Of a stretch of DNA of 49,016 nt, positions 18,604-26,830 are shown piece by piece. The notes beneath the pieces are model-generated. The model had not been told where the DNA came from and made no database searches. It worked only from the letters and a program-made list of their open reading frames with translations. Position 1 is the first letter of the stretch, and each line of letters begins with the position of its first letter. Location of the stretch: the NCBI GenBank assembly GCA_018333785.1, contig JAGXSU010000184.1, positions 1 to 49,016 of the forward strand, in the 5' to 3' direction. Both the position numbers and the translations under genes were made by a program. Source of the stretch: Methylomicrobium sp. GTDB lineage: Bacteria > Pseudomonadota > Gammaproteobacteria > Methylococcales > Methylomonadaceae.

Positions 18604-19452
18604 ATGTCGACGCACGATAAACAACGCGAATTTGAATTTACCTGGGACGATTTTAATTTTCTTAGAAAATTATCCTCCGAACATTCCGGCATTTTGGTGC
18701 CCGATGAAAAATTCGATATGTTTTATTCCAGGCTTTCAAAGCGGATCAGGGCATTGGGTTTGTCGGATTTTAAAAGCTACAGCAATTATCTGAAAAATAA
18801 TCATGAAGCAGAATTTACAGAGTTTATTAATGCGATAACCACGAATCTGACCTCTTTCTTTAGAGAAAATCATCATTTTGAATTTCTTAAAGACAAGTTG
18901 ATTCCGGAGCTGATCAAAAAAAACCAGTCAACCAAGATCATAAAAGCTTGGTCTGCAGGGTGCTCAACAGGGGAAGAACCTTATTCGATTGTAATGACAT
19001 TGCTGGAAAATTTACCCACAAACTGGGAAGTCAAGTTGTTGGCTACCGATTTGGACACGAAGGTATTGGAAACGGCGGCCAATGGAGTTTATTCAAGGGA
19101 AACGGTCGCCAATATCCCGGAAGGCCGCCTGAAACGTTGGTTTCAAAATGGAAAAGGCGCTCAGATCAATAAGGTTAAAGTCAAAGCTGAATTACAGGCT
19201 TGTATTCGATTTCGGCAACTGAATTTAATGCAAGAGTGGCCGATGCAACAGCCGTTTGATTTTATATTTTGCCGGAACGTTTTTATTTATTTTGATCGTG
19301 AGACGAAATGTACCATTGCTCAGCGATACAGTAGTTTGCTGCCAATGGATGCCTATCTCTTTATTGGGCATAGTGAAACTATTCAGCATGGCAATACCGA
19401 TTTTGAATTAATAGGACATACGATTTACAGAAAGGTACCGCGGCGTGTTTAA
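18604..19452 (+). CDS. cheR: Chemoreceptor glutamate methyltransferase CheR
   Basis: 282 aa from the ATG at 18604. The N-terminal helical domain (about 10-85) precedes the SAM-dependent methyltransferase domain: TTNLTSFFRENHHF, the SAM loop AWSAGCSTGEEPYSI, LATDLDTKVLETA and FIFCRNVFIYFD. CheR adds methyl groups to receptor glutamates during adaptation. Two receptors in the operon end in WxxF, the type of C-terminal tether CheR binds. A 101-bp gap without an obvious terminator separates it from the STAS gene. cheD starts within its last codons. Confidence 0.96.
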   Translation: MSTHDKQREFEFTWDDFNFLRKLSSEHSGILVPDEKFDMFYSRLSKRIRALGLSDFKSYSNYLKNNHEAEFTEFINAITTNLTSFFRENHHFEFLKDKLIPELIKKNQSTKIIKAWSAGCSTGEEPYSIVMTLLENLPTNWEVKLLATDLDTKVLETAANGVYSRETVANIPEGRLKRWFQNGKGAQINKVKVKAELQACIRFRQLNLMQEWPMQQPFDFIFCRNVFIYFDRETKCTIAQRYSSLLPMDAYLFIGHSETIQHGNTDFELIGHTIYRKVPRRV

Positions 19453-20089
19453 ACCTTTAACGGGCCCAATTATCCTGCCATGCTTAAATGGTTTTGAAAA
19501 AGTTAACCGTTATTGGGATCCTGAAAATCAAATTGTGGCCGCCAAGATTATGCCTGGCGAGTTATATGTGACCAAGGAAAATGAATTGATTACAACCGTG
19601 TTAGGGTCCTGTATCGCAGCTTGTGTGCGTGACAAAGAGTTAAACATAGGTGGCATGAATCATTTCATGTTGCCGGAAACGTCCGAAAACAAGTTGACCC
19701 GTGGCATAGATGCTGTTGTAGGTAATGCCATGCGCTACGGAAACTATGCGATGGAACATTTGATCAACAGTATTTTGGCGCATGGGGGAAAGCGAAAAAA
19801 TCTGGAGGTTAAATTGTTTGGCGGCGGCAAGATTATCCCTACTTTAAGCGATGTAGGCATGAGAAATATTACTTTTGTTCTGGAATATATCGAAACTGAA
19901 AGTTTAACCTTGCTGGCTCAGGATTTGGGGGATATTTATCCACGAAAAGTGAATTTCTATCCTATGACAGGCCGAGTCAGGATGAAGAAAATCAGTGATT
20001 TGCATAATCAAACTATCGTGACCCGGGAGTTTGAATACCGCAAAAAAATTAAAGATGTTCCAATTGAAAGCGAAATTGAACTTTTTTAG
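19445..20089 (+). CDS. cheD: Chemoreceptor glutamine deamidase CheD
   Basis: 214 aa starting with GTG at 19445, overlapping cheR by 8 nt, with AAAGG about 9 nt upstream. Catalytic Cys lies in VLGSCIAACVRD and His in GGMNHFMLPE. A further conserved block is KLFGGGKII. CheD deamidates receptor Gln to Glu to create methylation sites and, in some species, is modulated by CheC/CheX, which are absent here. The protein ends ESEIELF, matching the C-terminus of the short receptor at 21198-22409 (GDIELF). Confidence 0.95.
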   Translation: MFKPLTGPIILPCLNGFEKVNRYWDPENQIVAAKIMPGELYVTKENELITTVLGSCIAACVRDKELNIGGMNHFMLPETSENKLTRGIDAVVGNAMRYGNYAMEHLINSILAHGGKRKNLEVKLFGGGKIIPTLSDVGMRNITFVLEYIETESLTLLAQDLGDIYPRKVNFYPMTGRVRMKKISDLHNQTIVTREFEYRKKIKDVPIESEIELF

Positions 20090-20098
20090 GATTCAGGG

Positions 20099-21187
20099 AT
20101 GCGAAAGATAACAGTTTTAATCGTTGATGACTCGGCTTTGATAAGAAACCTGCTCAGTCAGATTTTATCCAGTTCACCCCGTATTGAAGTGGTAGGAACG
20201 GCTTCCGATCCTTATATGGCAAGAGAAAAAATCAAAAAGCTTAATCCGGATGTGCTGACCTTGGATATTGAAATGCCTAAGATGGATGGCTTGACGTTTT
20301 TACGCAATTTGATGCGCTTGCGGCCTATGCCGGTTGTGATGGTGTCGACACTCACAGAACAAGGTGCTCAGGTTACGTTGGAAGCGCTGGCTTTTGGGGC
20401 TGTTGATTTTATATCCAAGCCTAAAATCGATGTGGCCAATCGATTGAACGAATATGCCGATGAGATAATTAATAAGGTCCTTATGGCCTCAACTGTTCAG
20501 GTGAGGACATTAGATGCTGCTATGCTTTCATCTGATAACTCGAATAGTTCAGGTGGTGCTTCCACGGTAAAGATTGACCCTATGATGACCGGTTCGCCTA
20601 AAAAGCCGGTGAGTCGGTCGAAAGCTCAACTGATAGCCTTAGGTGCTTCAACCGGAGGAACTGAAGCCATCAAGTATGTTGTCAGCAAAATGCCGGCAAG
20701 TTCTCCGGCGATTGTGATTACTCAGCACTTGCCAGTAGCATTCAGTCAGTCTTTTGCCAATCATGTCAATCAGGCGAGTGAAATGAATGCATGCGTTGCT
20801 CAGCATGGGCAAGAGATATTGCCCGGTAACATTTATATTGCGCCGGGCGACAAGCATTTGATGGTTATCGCCAAAGGCGCTCATTATGTTTGTCAACTGG
20901 ATGATGGACCTCCGGTTAACCGGCATAAACCTTCAGTGGATATATTGTTTCACTCGGTCGCGCAAAATGTGGGTGCTCATGCGATTGGTGTCATGCTCAC
21001 GGGAATGGGGGCTGATGGTGCCAAAGGCATGTTGGAAATGCACGATGCTGGCGCGATCAATATTATTCAAGATGAAGCATCCAGTGTGGTTTGGGGTATG
21101 CCGGGTGAAGCCTACCGATTGGGCGCCGCCCATTACGTCCAACCCCTTGAGCGGATTCCAGCCCAAATTTTGGCCTTAAAAGAATAG
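20099..21187 (+). CDS. cheB: Protein-glutamate methylesterase/response regulator CheB
   Basis: 362 aa. The receiver (1-120) has acidic pair VDDS, acceptor Asp56 in TLDIEMPKMDG and Lys in SKPK. A linker of about 50 residues leads to the methylesterase domain with catalytic Ser in LGASTGGTEA, His in ITQHLPVAFSQSF and Asp in MLTGMGADGAKGM. It removes receptor methyl esters once phosphorylated by CheA. It lies 9 bp after cheD and completes an R-D-B adaptation set. Confidence 0.97.
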   Translation: MRKITVLIVDDSALIRNLLSQILSSSPRIEVVGTASDPYMAREKIKKLNPDVLTLDIEMPKMDGLTFLRNLMRLRPMPVVMVSTLTEQGAQVTLEALAFGAVDFISKPKIDVANRLNEYADEIINKVLMASTVQVRTLDAAMLSSDNSNSSGGASTVKIDPMMTGSPKKPVSRSKAQLIALGASTGGTEAIKYVVSKMPASSPAIVITQHLPVAFSQSFANHVNQASEMNACVAQHGQEILPGNIYIAPGDKHLMVIAKGAHYVCQLDDGPPVNRHKPSVDILFHSVAQNVGAHAIGVMLTGMGADGAKGMLEMHDAGAINIIQDEASSVVWGMPGEAYRLGAAHYVQPLERIPAQILALKE

Positions 21188-21197
21188 TGGCACTAGC

Positions 21198-22409
21198 GTG
21201 GATAAAATGAAAAGACAAACCTATTGGGCGGCCATTGCAATAACTGTTTTCGGACTTATTGGGCCTTTGCTCATTTCCGTTCAGACCTTGTATTGGATTA
21301 TGCTTCCGCTGTTCGGCTGTAGTTGGTGCCTGTCTGTCTTTATGCAAAACCAGCCATCTGATGAAAAAGAGTCGCTGAAAATTAATGAAGGCCACTTGAT
21401 TGATGGGGCGATTGATAACTACCTGGCTGAGTTAGAGCAATGCACCAATAAAGAAATGACTGTTTTGCGAGAAGATTTGATACAGGTCAAGAAGGTGATT
21501 GCCGATGGTGTTGGAACAATGACGGAAAGCTTTCAGGGGCTTCACCGGTTGACTGAAAGTCAAACCGGCTTGGTTCATTCCTTGATGGCCAATGTACAAG
21601 GAGGCGGTACCGAGAATGACACTCAAGCCATAAATTTCAAAGATTTCGCCCTTGAAACGGAAAGTGTATTAACCAGTTTCATAGAGCATATCATCAGCGT
21701 CAGTAAACAAAGTATGTCGATGGTGAATGTCGTCAGTGATGTTGATAGCCGGATGGAACTGATCAGAAAACTGGTGAATGATGTCCAGACGATAGCCGAT
21801 CAAACCAATTTGTTGGCATTGAACGCGGCTATAGAAGCAGCCAGAGCCGGAGATGCGGGGCGAGGTTTTGCGGTTGTTGCTGATGAAGTACGGAAATTGT
21901 CTAAAAATTCGGACAAGTTCAGTGAAGAAATTAGAAAAGTGGTTATAGAATCCAAAACAAGCATTGCTGAAGCCAGACAGATGATTGAGTTGATGGCTTC
22001 AAAAGACATGAATGTAGCGATTACTTCAAAGGCCAATATTGATGAGATGCTGCAGGATATCGATAAAATGAATAGCTTGATCGCAACTAAACTCTATGAT
22101 GTTTCGGGGCTTTCCGAACAGATCGATTCTCACGTCAATAATGCCGTGAGAGCTTTGCAATTCGAGGATATGGCTAGACAGCTTCTTGACTATGTTCAGG
22201 GCAACATTGACCATTTTCAACTGCTGATAGACGAAATTCACCTGAGTTTTGAGACCTTTAAATCAGGCGATCAACTCCAGAATGTTCATTTTTTGAATGA
22301 TGGCGTAAAACGCCTAAGTGATTTGAGGGAACAATGGGAACATAGAACCAGTTCTGCCAAAGCTGTCGGTCAGCATTCACTTGATGAAGGCGATATAGAG
22401 TTATTTTGA
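21198..22409 (+). CDS. Short membrane methyl-accepting chemotaxis protein
   Basis: 403 aa, from GTG at 21198 or ATG at 21207; neither has a convincing ribosome site. Two adjacent membrane helices (about 10-52) with practically no loop anchor a cytoplasmic coiled coil. The hairpin tip is [20 protein letters not shown] followed by RGFAVVADEVRKLS. There is no recognisable sensor domain or HAMP, so a signal must come from a partner; the downstream di-iron protein is a candidate. The C-terminus GDIELF resembles that of CheD and lacks the Trp of the WxxF tether. It resembles the small receptors often placed at the end of che operons. Confidence 0.92.
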   Translation: MDKMKRQTYWAAIAITVFGLIGPLLISVQTLYWIMLPLFGCSWCLSVFMQNQPSDEKESLKINEGHLIDGAIDNYLAELEQCTNKEMTVLREDLIQVKKVIADGVGTMTESFQGLHRLTESQTGLVHSLMANVQGGGTENDTQAINFKDFALETESVLTSFIEHIISVSKQSMSMVNVVSDVDSRMELIRKLVNDVQTIADQTNLLALNAAIEAARAGDAGRGFAVVADEVRKLSKNSDKFSEEIRKVVIESKTSIAEARQMIELMASKDMNVAITSKANIDEMLQDIDKMNSLIATKLYDVSGLSEQIDSHVNNAVRALQFEDMARQLLDYVQGNIDHFQLLIDEIHLSFETFKSGDQLQNVHFLNDGVKRLSDLREQWEHRTSSAKAVGQHSLDEGDIELF

Positions 22410-22436
22410 TAAAAGTATTTCAAGGAGCAACAGCCA

Positions 22437-22742
22437 ATGTCTGTAAGCAGTCAATATAATAAAGATAAAAAAGAACTGGTGATTCGAGTGACCGGCCGAT
22501 TTGATTTTAGCCTGCACCAGGATTTTCGAAAAGTATCAGATATGGATAAACAGGATATTGACCGGATTATAATAGATTTGAGCAGAACAGATTATCTTGA
22601 TAGTTCTGCATTGGGTATGTTATTGGTTTTACGTGAAAAAATTAATAATAACAAAAATGCAATTCAACTGATTCATGCGAAACCGGAAGTTAAAAAGATT
22701 TTTCAGATTGCCAATTTTGATCAATTATTTACGATCAATTAA
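22437..22742 (+). CDS. STAS anti-anti-sigma factor protein (HsbA/CrsA-like)
   Basis: 101 aa with AAGGAG upstream of the ATG. It is a single STAS domain: VTGRFDFSLHQDFRK, then IIIDLSRTDYLDSSALGMLL, in which the second Ser of DSSAL is the usual phosphorylation site. The next gene, overlapping by 1 nt, encodes REC-PP2C-HATPase. This pair matches HsbA-HsbR of Pseudomonas and CrsA-CrsR of Shewanella, where the STAS protein is phosphorylated and dephosphorylated by its partner and controls an anti-sigma activity. Location within a che operon ties that switch to chemosensing. Confidence 0.92.
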   Translation: MSVSSQYNKDKKELVIRVTGRFDFSLHQDFRKVSDMDKQDIDRIIIDLSRTDYLDSSALGMLLVLREKINNNKNAIQLIHAKPEVKKIFQIANFDQLFTIN

Positions 22743-24496
22743 TGATGACTGCTTTTTTTCATCCTGTCTGTAGCGCTTCTGCTGCTGTCTTGCCTCTGCC
22801 TAAAGCGAAAATACTAATTGCTGAGGACAGTATTTCGCAGCGCAAAATGCTGGCGGCATTAATCGAAGCGTTCGGATATGAGGTAATAGAGAGTTCTGAT
22901 GGATTTCAAGCCTTTGAATTATTTAAAGAAATTAGGCCTGATCTGGTTATTTTGGATATTATCATGCCTGTTTGTGATGGCATCAATGCAGCAAAGCTTA
23001 TCAGGGACTATCTTATTGGCGAATATATACCCATTATTTTTCTGACAGGGCTTGATGCCGAAGAAAAACTCGATGAATGTCATGCGCTCGGTGGTGATGA
23101 TATTATCAGTAAGCCGTTTAATCACCGGATGCTCTCTGCGAAAATCGCCTCATTGCTTCGCGTTAAAAAGCTCTATCATGATCAGGTTGCTCAGGCTAAA
23201 CAACTGGAGCATTTTCGGCGACTAGCTCAGCAGGATCAGGAAATTGCCGCATCAATTTATAAAAACTTTATTTATGCAGGTTTTTATGAAACCCAGGCGT
23301 TGCGTTACCTTTTGTCGCCTATGGCCTTATTCAACGGTGATATCTTGTTGTCCGCGCGTACCCCGGGGAATTTGTTATATGTTTTATTAGGCGATTTTAC
23401 GGGGCATGGCTTATCGGCCGCTATCGGTGCCGGTCCCACCGCTGAAATATTTTATGGCATGGCTCAAAAGGGTTTCAGTATTAATGAAATTACCGTTGAG
23501 ATTAATCGTAAATTAATGATGATCATGCCGGCCAATTTTTTTTTAGCGGCGACTCTTTTGGCCTTATATCCGGATTCTCAAACGGTTAGTTTAATAAACT
23601 GCGGTTTGCCGGATCATTATTTAGTAAATCATGAAACGGGGGAAATGATCACTGTTCTCTCGAATAATGTGCCGTTAGGCATACTCAGTTCTTACCTACC
23701 GCAGGAACAGGTATTTCAAACTGGCGAGCAGACTTATCTTTATTTGTTTACCGATGGCATTATTGAGGCCCAAGGGGAAGGTGGGGATGAGTTTGGGACG
23801 GAGCGTATCAAGGCTTGCTTGAGTTTTAAGGAGCCGGGTTTTAACAAAGTGCTTGATGCATTTCATCAGTTTACTCAAGGTCAGGATCAAAAAGATGATT
23901 TAACCTTGGTTGAATTACATTGCAATTCATCAAATCCGGTTTGGGCTATTACTCAAACTGAGCGCACTAGTATTGATGTTGTGCCTTTGGCTTGGAAAAC
24001 GTCTCTGGAATTTGAGCCGTCAGCACTCCGTAAAGTGAATCCGGTTCCTATTGTCATGAATTCATTAATGGAAATTCAAGGGTTAAAAGCTCACCGGGAA
24101 GCGCTTTATGTCATTGTGAGTGAATTATTTGCCAATGCTTTGGAACACGGTTTATTGGGTCTTGACTCCTCTTTAAAGCAAACGCCCGATGGTTCCATGC
24201 AATTTTACGAATTGCGCGAACAACAATTACAACAATTATCTGAGGGGAAGATAACGATTTCTCTCAGTCATTTGCCGGTCAGTCAGGGCGGGCGACTAAC
24301 TATTGAAGTTCAGGATACAGGAAAAGGGTTTGATTTTAATCCTGAAGCTTTAAATGATAAAAGTATTAACAGCTACTACGGTCGCGGCATGATTTTATTG
24401 AAAAAGTTATGCCAAAGCTTTGAATATATCGGAAGTGGCAATCAGGTAAAGGCCACTTACGAATGGACGATGTTAAACACTCAGCATGAGTCTTAA
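22742..24496 (+). CDS. REC-PP2C-HATPase partner-switch regulator (HsbR/CrsR-like)
   Basis: 584 aa. The receiver (about 20-140) has acidic pair AEDS, acceptor Asp in LVILDIIMP and Lys in SKPF. The PP2C/SpoIIE phosphatase (about 190-395) has NGDIL, GDFTGHG, FTDGIIEA and KDDLTLVEL metal motifs. The C-terminal RsbW-like HATPase kinase (about 420-580) has an N box (ELFANALEHG), G1 (VQDTGKGFD) and G2 (YGRGMILLKKL). Phosphorylation of the receiver in such proteins switches between kinase and phosphatase action on the STAS partner, and the kinase module can also hold a sigma factor or other target. The target here is unknown. CheA or one of the divergent kinases could be the phosphate donor by inference. 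Confidence 0.93.
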   Translation: MMTAFFHPVCSASAAVLPLPKAKILIAEDSISQRKMLAALIEAFGYEVIESSDGFQAFELFKEIRPDLVILDIIMPVCDGINAAKLIRDYLIGEYIPIIFLTGLDAEEKLDECHALGGDDIISKPFNHRMLSAKIASLLRVKKLYHDQVAQAKQLEHFRRLAQQDQEIAASIYKNFIYAGFYETQALRYLLSPMALFNGDILLSARTPGNLLYVLLGDFTGHGLSAAIGAGPTAEIFYGMAQKGFSINEITVEINRKLMMIMPANFFLAATLLALYPDSQTVSLINCGLPDHYLVNHETGEMITVLSNNVPLGILSSYLPQEQVFQTGEQTYLYLFTDGIIEAQGEGGDEFGTERIKACLSFKEPGFNKVLDAFHQFTQGQDQKDDLTLVELHCNSSNPVWAITQTERTSIDVVPLAWKTSLEFEPSALRKVNPVPIVMNSLMEIQGLKAHREALYVIVSELFANALEHGLLGLDSSLKQTPDGSMQFYELREQQLQQLSEGKITISLSHLPVSQGGRLTIEVQDTGKGFDFNPEALNDKSINSYYGRGMILLKKLCQSFEYIGSGNQVKATYEWTMLNTQHES

Positions 24497-24501
24497 TTGC
24501 T

Positions 24502-25125
24502 ATGAAAAAGAAAACAAGCCAGACTAAATCTAAATTTGTAGCAGTTGCATCCATTGCGGCCGAGTTAAGCGAGGTAATGGACGTTGCCAAAGAAATCTCG
24601 CTGGCAGCCGCCAATGCAAAAGCGATTGCTTTTAGAGCAGGAGAAAAGGCCAGAGGTTTTCAACCCATCACGGATTTTATCAATGAGTTGGCCAAGGAAA
24701 CCATTGAAAAGGTCAACAGGATAAATGAACATGCCATGTTGCTCTATCAATTGACGGTTGAGGAATATCGAACTACGGACGCCTTTAATAAATTTGAAGA
24801 AGTCATACGTTTAGCACAGGGTTCTGCCAACGAAAGCTCTCTTAAAGCGTCGTCAGATTTAGTGCAACAGCGGATGTATGACTGCCGTAAAAGGTTTCAG
24901 GTTAATATCGACCAATTATTGGATCAATTACAGGAAGTCATGCATCCTGCAAGGGCCGCCCGTGTGATCGCCGCTAATTCCAGAATTGAGGCGTCTCAAG
25001 CCGGTGAGTATTTGCAAAGTTTACAGGCTGTAGCAGAAAGCGTAGATCATGCCGCGCAAATTATTCATGACAATGTTCAGGGGTGCCGAAGCGCATTAAT
25101 AGTGATTAATTTTTCAGAAAAATAA
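24502..25125 (+). CDS. Degenerate receptor-tip protein (chemotaxis-associated, unknown function)
   Basis: 207 aa, predicted all helical, no membrane segment or signal peptide. Two stretches align without gaps to the chemoreceptor hairpin tip (A-L-N-A-A-I-E-A-A-R-A-G-E): residues 36-53, AANAKAIAFRAGEKARGF, continuing into a VVADE-like ITDFINELA; and residues 157-169, AANSRIEASQAGE. Arg45 and Glu48 occupy conserved CheA/CheW-contact positions of the first, while the second retains IEA and AGE. No HAMP, methylation helices or tether are evident. It sits 5 bp after the partner-switch regulator and 23 bp before the di-iron protein. It could be a receptor mimic, a cap for the array, or an adaptor for the neighbouring sensors. 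I do not recognise a named family. Confidence 0.8.
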   Translation: MKKKTSQTKSKFVAVASIAAELSEVMDVAKEISLAAANAKAIAFRAGEKARGFQPITDFINELAKETIEKVNRINEHAMLLYQLTVEEYRTTDAFNKFEEVIRLAQGSANESSLKASSDLVQQRMYDCRKRFQVNIDQLLDQLQEVMHPARAARVIAANSRIEASQAGEYLQSLQAVAESVDHAAQIIHDNVQGCRSALIVINFSEK

Positions 25126-25148
25126 CAATTTAGAGGCCTTGAATCGTC

Positions 25149-25877
25149 ATGAAAATGACCAAGATTTATGAAGGAAATTACCAGTGGATTATGTTTGGCA
25201 GAGATGTCAACAGACCCGCTAACATCATTGATACCAATCAATACATGGTCAGGACGGCCCGGCGATGCCTATTGATGGACCCGGGCGGTGTTGAGTTGTT
25301 TGCGCCCATGTTGGCGGCCGTTTTGCACCACGCGCCGGTTGAAGAAATTACCGATTTATTTGCGTCCCATCAAGACCCGGACATCATTTCTTCCTTGGGG
25401 CTATGGGATCAGGCTTTACCTAAAGCCAAGCTGCATGCGTCAAAATTGTGGGAGGGTTTTATCAGGCATTTCGGTTGTGAATCCATTGAATATGTCGGTA
25501 TTCCCGATAATGGCGCCAGTATCAAATTGGATTCTACCGAATTAAAAATCATCCCGGCGCATTATCTTCATTCTTCCGCCAATTTTCATATCTACGATGC
25601 ACAAGCCAAAATTTTGATGTCAGGCGATGTCGGAGCTGCATTGGAGGCGCCCGGAGCGCCTATTTATGTAGATAATTTTGATGCACATACCGAACATATG
25701 CGTTATTTTCATCAGCGCTGGATGCCCTCAAATCAGGCAAAACGTGTTTGGATTGAGCGCGTTCGTAAGCTGGATATCGATATCATGGCGCCCCAGCATG
25801 GCCGTATATTTAAAGGTGATGACGTAAAGCGCTTCCTGGATTGGTTTGAAGCGCTGGACGTGGGTGTCGCCGTATAA
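25149..25877 (+). CDS. Di-iron metallo-beta-lactamase-fold protein, ODP-like oxygen/iron sensor
   Basis: 242 aa. It has the flavodiiron-type beta-lactamase fold without a flavodoxin domain. Candidate iron ligands are His74, Asp76 and Asp78 (SHQDPDI), His138 (IPAHYLHS), Asp160 (MSGDVGA) and His217 (APQHGRIF), the same layout as flavodiiron proteins (HxExDH, H, D, H) with Asp for Glu. Treponema denticola ODP is a chemotaxis-linked relative that binds O2 at a di-iron site and signals through a receptor. As the last gene of a che operon with a sensor-less receptor, this protein is a strong candidate for the same role. Alternatives are an NO/O2 reductase fragment or a hydrolase. The fold and cluster context are clear; the sensing role is inferred. 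Confidence 0.88.
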   Translation: MKMTKIYEGNYQWIMFGRDVNRPANIIDTNQYMVRTARRCLLMDPGGVELFAPMLAAVLHHAPVEEITDLFASHQDPDIISSLGLWDQALPKAKLHASKLWEGFIRHFGCESIEYVGIPDNGASIKLDSTELKIIPAHYLHSSANFHIYDAQAKILMSGDVGAALEAPGAPIYVDNFDAHTEHMRYFHQRWMPSNQAKRVWIERVRKLDIDIMAPQHGRIFKGDDVKRFLDWFEALDVGVAV

Positions 25878-25961
25878 ATTCATTTCTTTTGTCAGGATAA
25901 CTGTGCAGGGATGCATGGTCCTTCGTTTTGATTTTGATCTGCTCGGTCTTAGTCTTTCTTG

Positions 25962-25978
25962 ATTGCCGCATCGGCAAT
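25962..25978 (+). terminator. Weak terminator candidate after the che operon
   Basis: ATTGCCG CAT CGGCAAT forms a perfect 7-bp stem with a 3-nt loop, 85 bp after the last che-operon gene. Only a distant T run (25993-25998) follows, so intrinsic termination would be inefficient. Confidence 0.3.
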
Positions 25979-26070
25979 AATTCCTTCGATACCTTTTTAG
26001 TTTATGAGCTGTCATCCTTCAGACAACTCATCAGACAAATGCTTGTGCTGAATAGGTGTGGTAATCACTC

Positions 26071-26105
26071 TTGTCATAAAGATGTAATACACTAACTGTT
26101 AAAAT
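26071..26105 (+). promoter_or_regulatory. Pho box and -10 upstream of phoB
   Basis: TTGTCATAAAG (26071-26081) and ATGTAATACAC (26082-26092) form two 11-bp direct half-sites resembling CTGTCATAAAT repeats. A -10 candidate TAAAAT follows at 26100-26105, at the spacing used when PhoB replaces the -35 element. The phoB start is at 26134. This implies autoregulation under phosphate limitation. Pattern-based, not tested. Confidence 0.6.
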
Positions 26106-26133
26106 CAAGTATTAAAGTGAAACATGTGTATTT

Positions 26134-26826
26134 ATGACTAGAATATCGGTTCTTGTTGTTGAAGATGAAGATGCTATCAGGGACATGTTGGTGATGGTTT
26201 TGGAACAGGCTGGATTTAATGCAACAGGGATCAGCGATGCCGAGCAGGCCAACAAATCATTAAGTGATCATCAACCTGATCTGATCGTGCTGGATTGGAT
26301 GTTGCCCGGTATGTCCGGAGTTGAATGGGCTCGGCGTTTAAAAAAAGATCAGTTTTGCAGGGAGATCCCCATTATTTTGCTGACTGCCCGGGGCGAGGAA
26401 GAGGATAAAGTAAGAGGATTGGAAATAGGTGCTGATGATTATATGACCAAACCTTTTTCGCCAAAAGAATTGGTCGCAAGGATTCGTGCAGTGCTGCGAA
26501 GAGCCGGTAAAATTCAGGATTTAGCCCAGATTACCTTGGGCGATATCATTTTGGATACCGAGCAGCATCGTCTAACGCTAGGCGATAAGCAATTGGAAGT
26601 CAGTCCAACCGAATTTCGGCTCATGCAATTTTTTATGACCCATCCTGATAAAGTGTATAGCCGGACGCAATTGCTTGATCAAGTCTGGGGACGAAGCGTT
26701 TATATCGAAGAGCGTACTGTGGATGTCCACATCCGTAGATTAAGAAAGATATTGGCAGAATACGGTCGTGAGGATTTAGTCCAGACAGTTCGTGGTTTTG
26801 GTTACCGATTTTCATTAATAGACTGA
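26134..26826 (+). CDS. phoB: Phosphate regulon response regulator PhoB
   Basis: 230 aa. An OmpR-family regulator: the receiver has VEDEDA, acceptor Asp in LIVLDWMLPGMSG, LLTARGEE and TKPF, and a winged-helix DNA-binding domain fills about 130-228 (VSPTEFRLMQFFM, RTQLLDQVWG, RTVDVHIRRLRK, VRGFGYRF). The LDWMLPG core and its pairing with phoR support PhoB over other OmpR members. It is 4 bp ahead of phoR. A Pho-box candidate lies 40-60 bp upstream. No clear ribosome site precedes the ATG. Confidence 0.94.
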   Translation: MTRISVLVVEDEDAIRDMLVMVLEQAGFNATGISDAEQANKSLSDHQPDLIVLDWMLPGMSGVEWARRLKKDQFCREIPIILLTARGEEEDKVRGLEIGADDYMTKPFSPKELVARIRAVLRRAGKIQDLAQITLGDIILDTEQHRLTLGDKQLEVSPTEFRLMQFFMTHPDKVYSRTQLLDQVWGRSVYIEERTVDVHIRRLRKILAEYGREDLVQTVRGFGYRFSLID

Positions 26827-26830
26827 CTTT

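Noticed and set aside
26005-26030. CTGTCAT-type sequence as a second Pho box
   Set aside because: TGAGCTGTC/GACAACTCA is an inverted rather than a direct repeat, and the second half-site does not match; the site at 26071-26092 is better.
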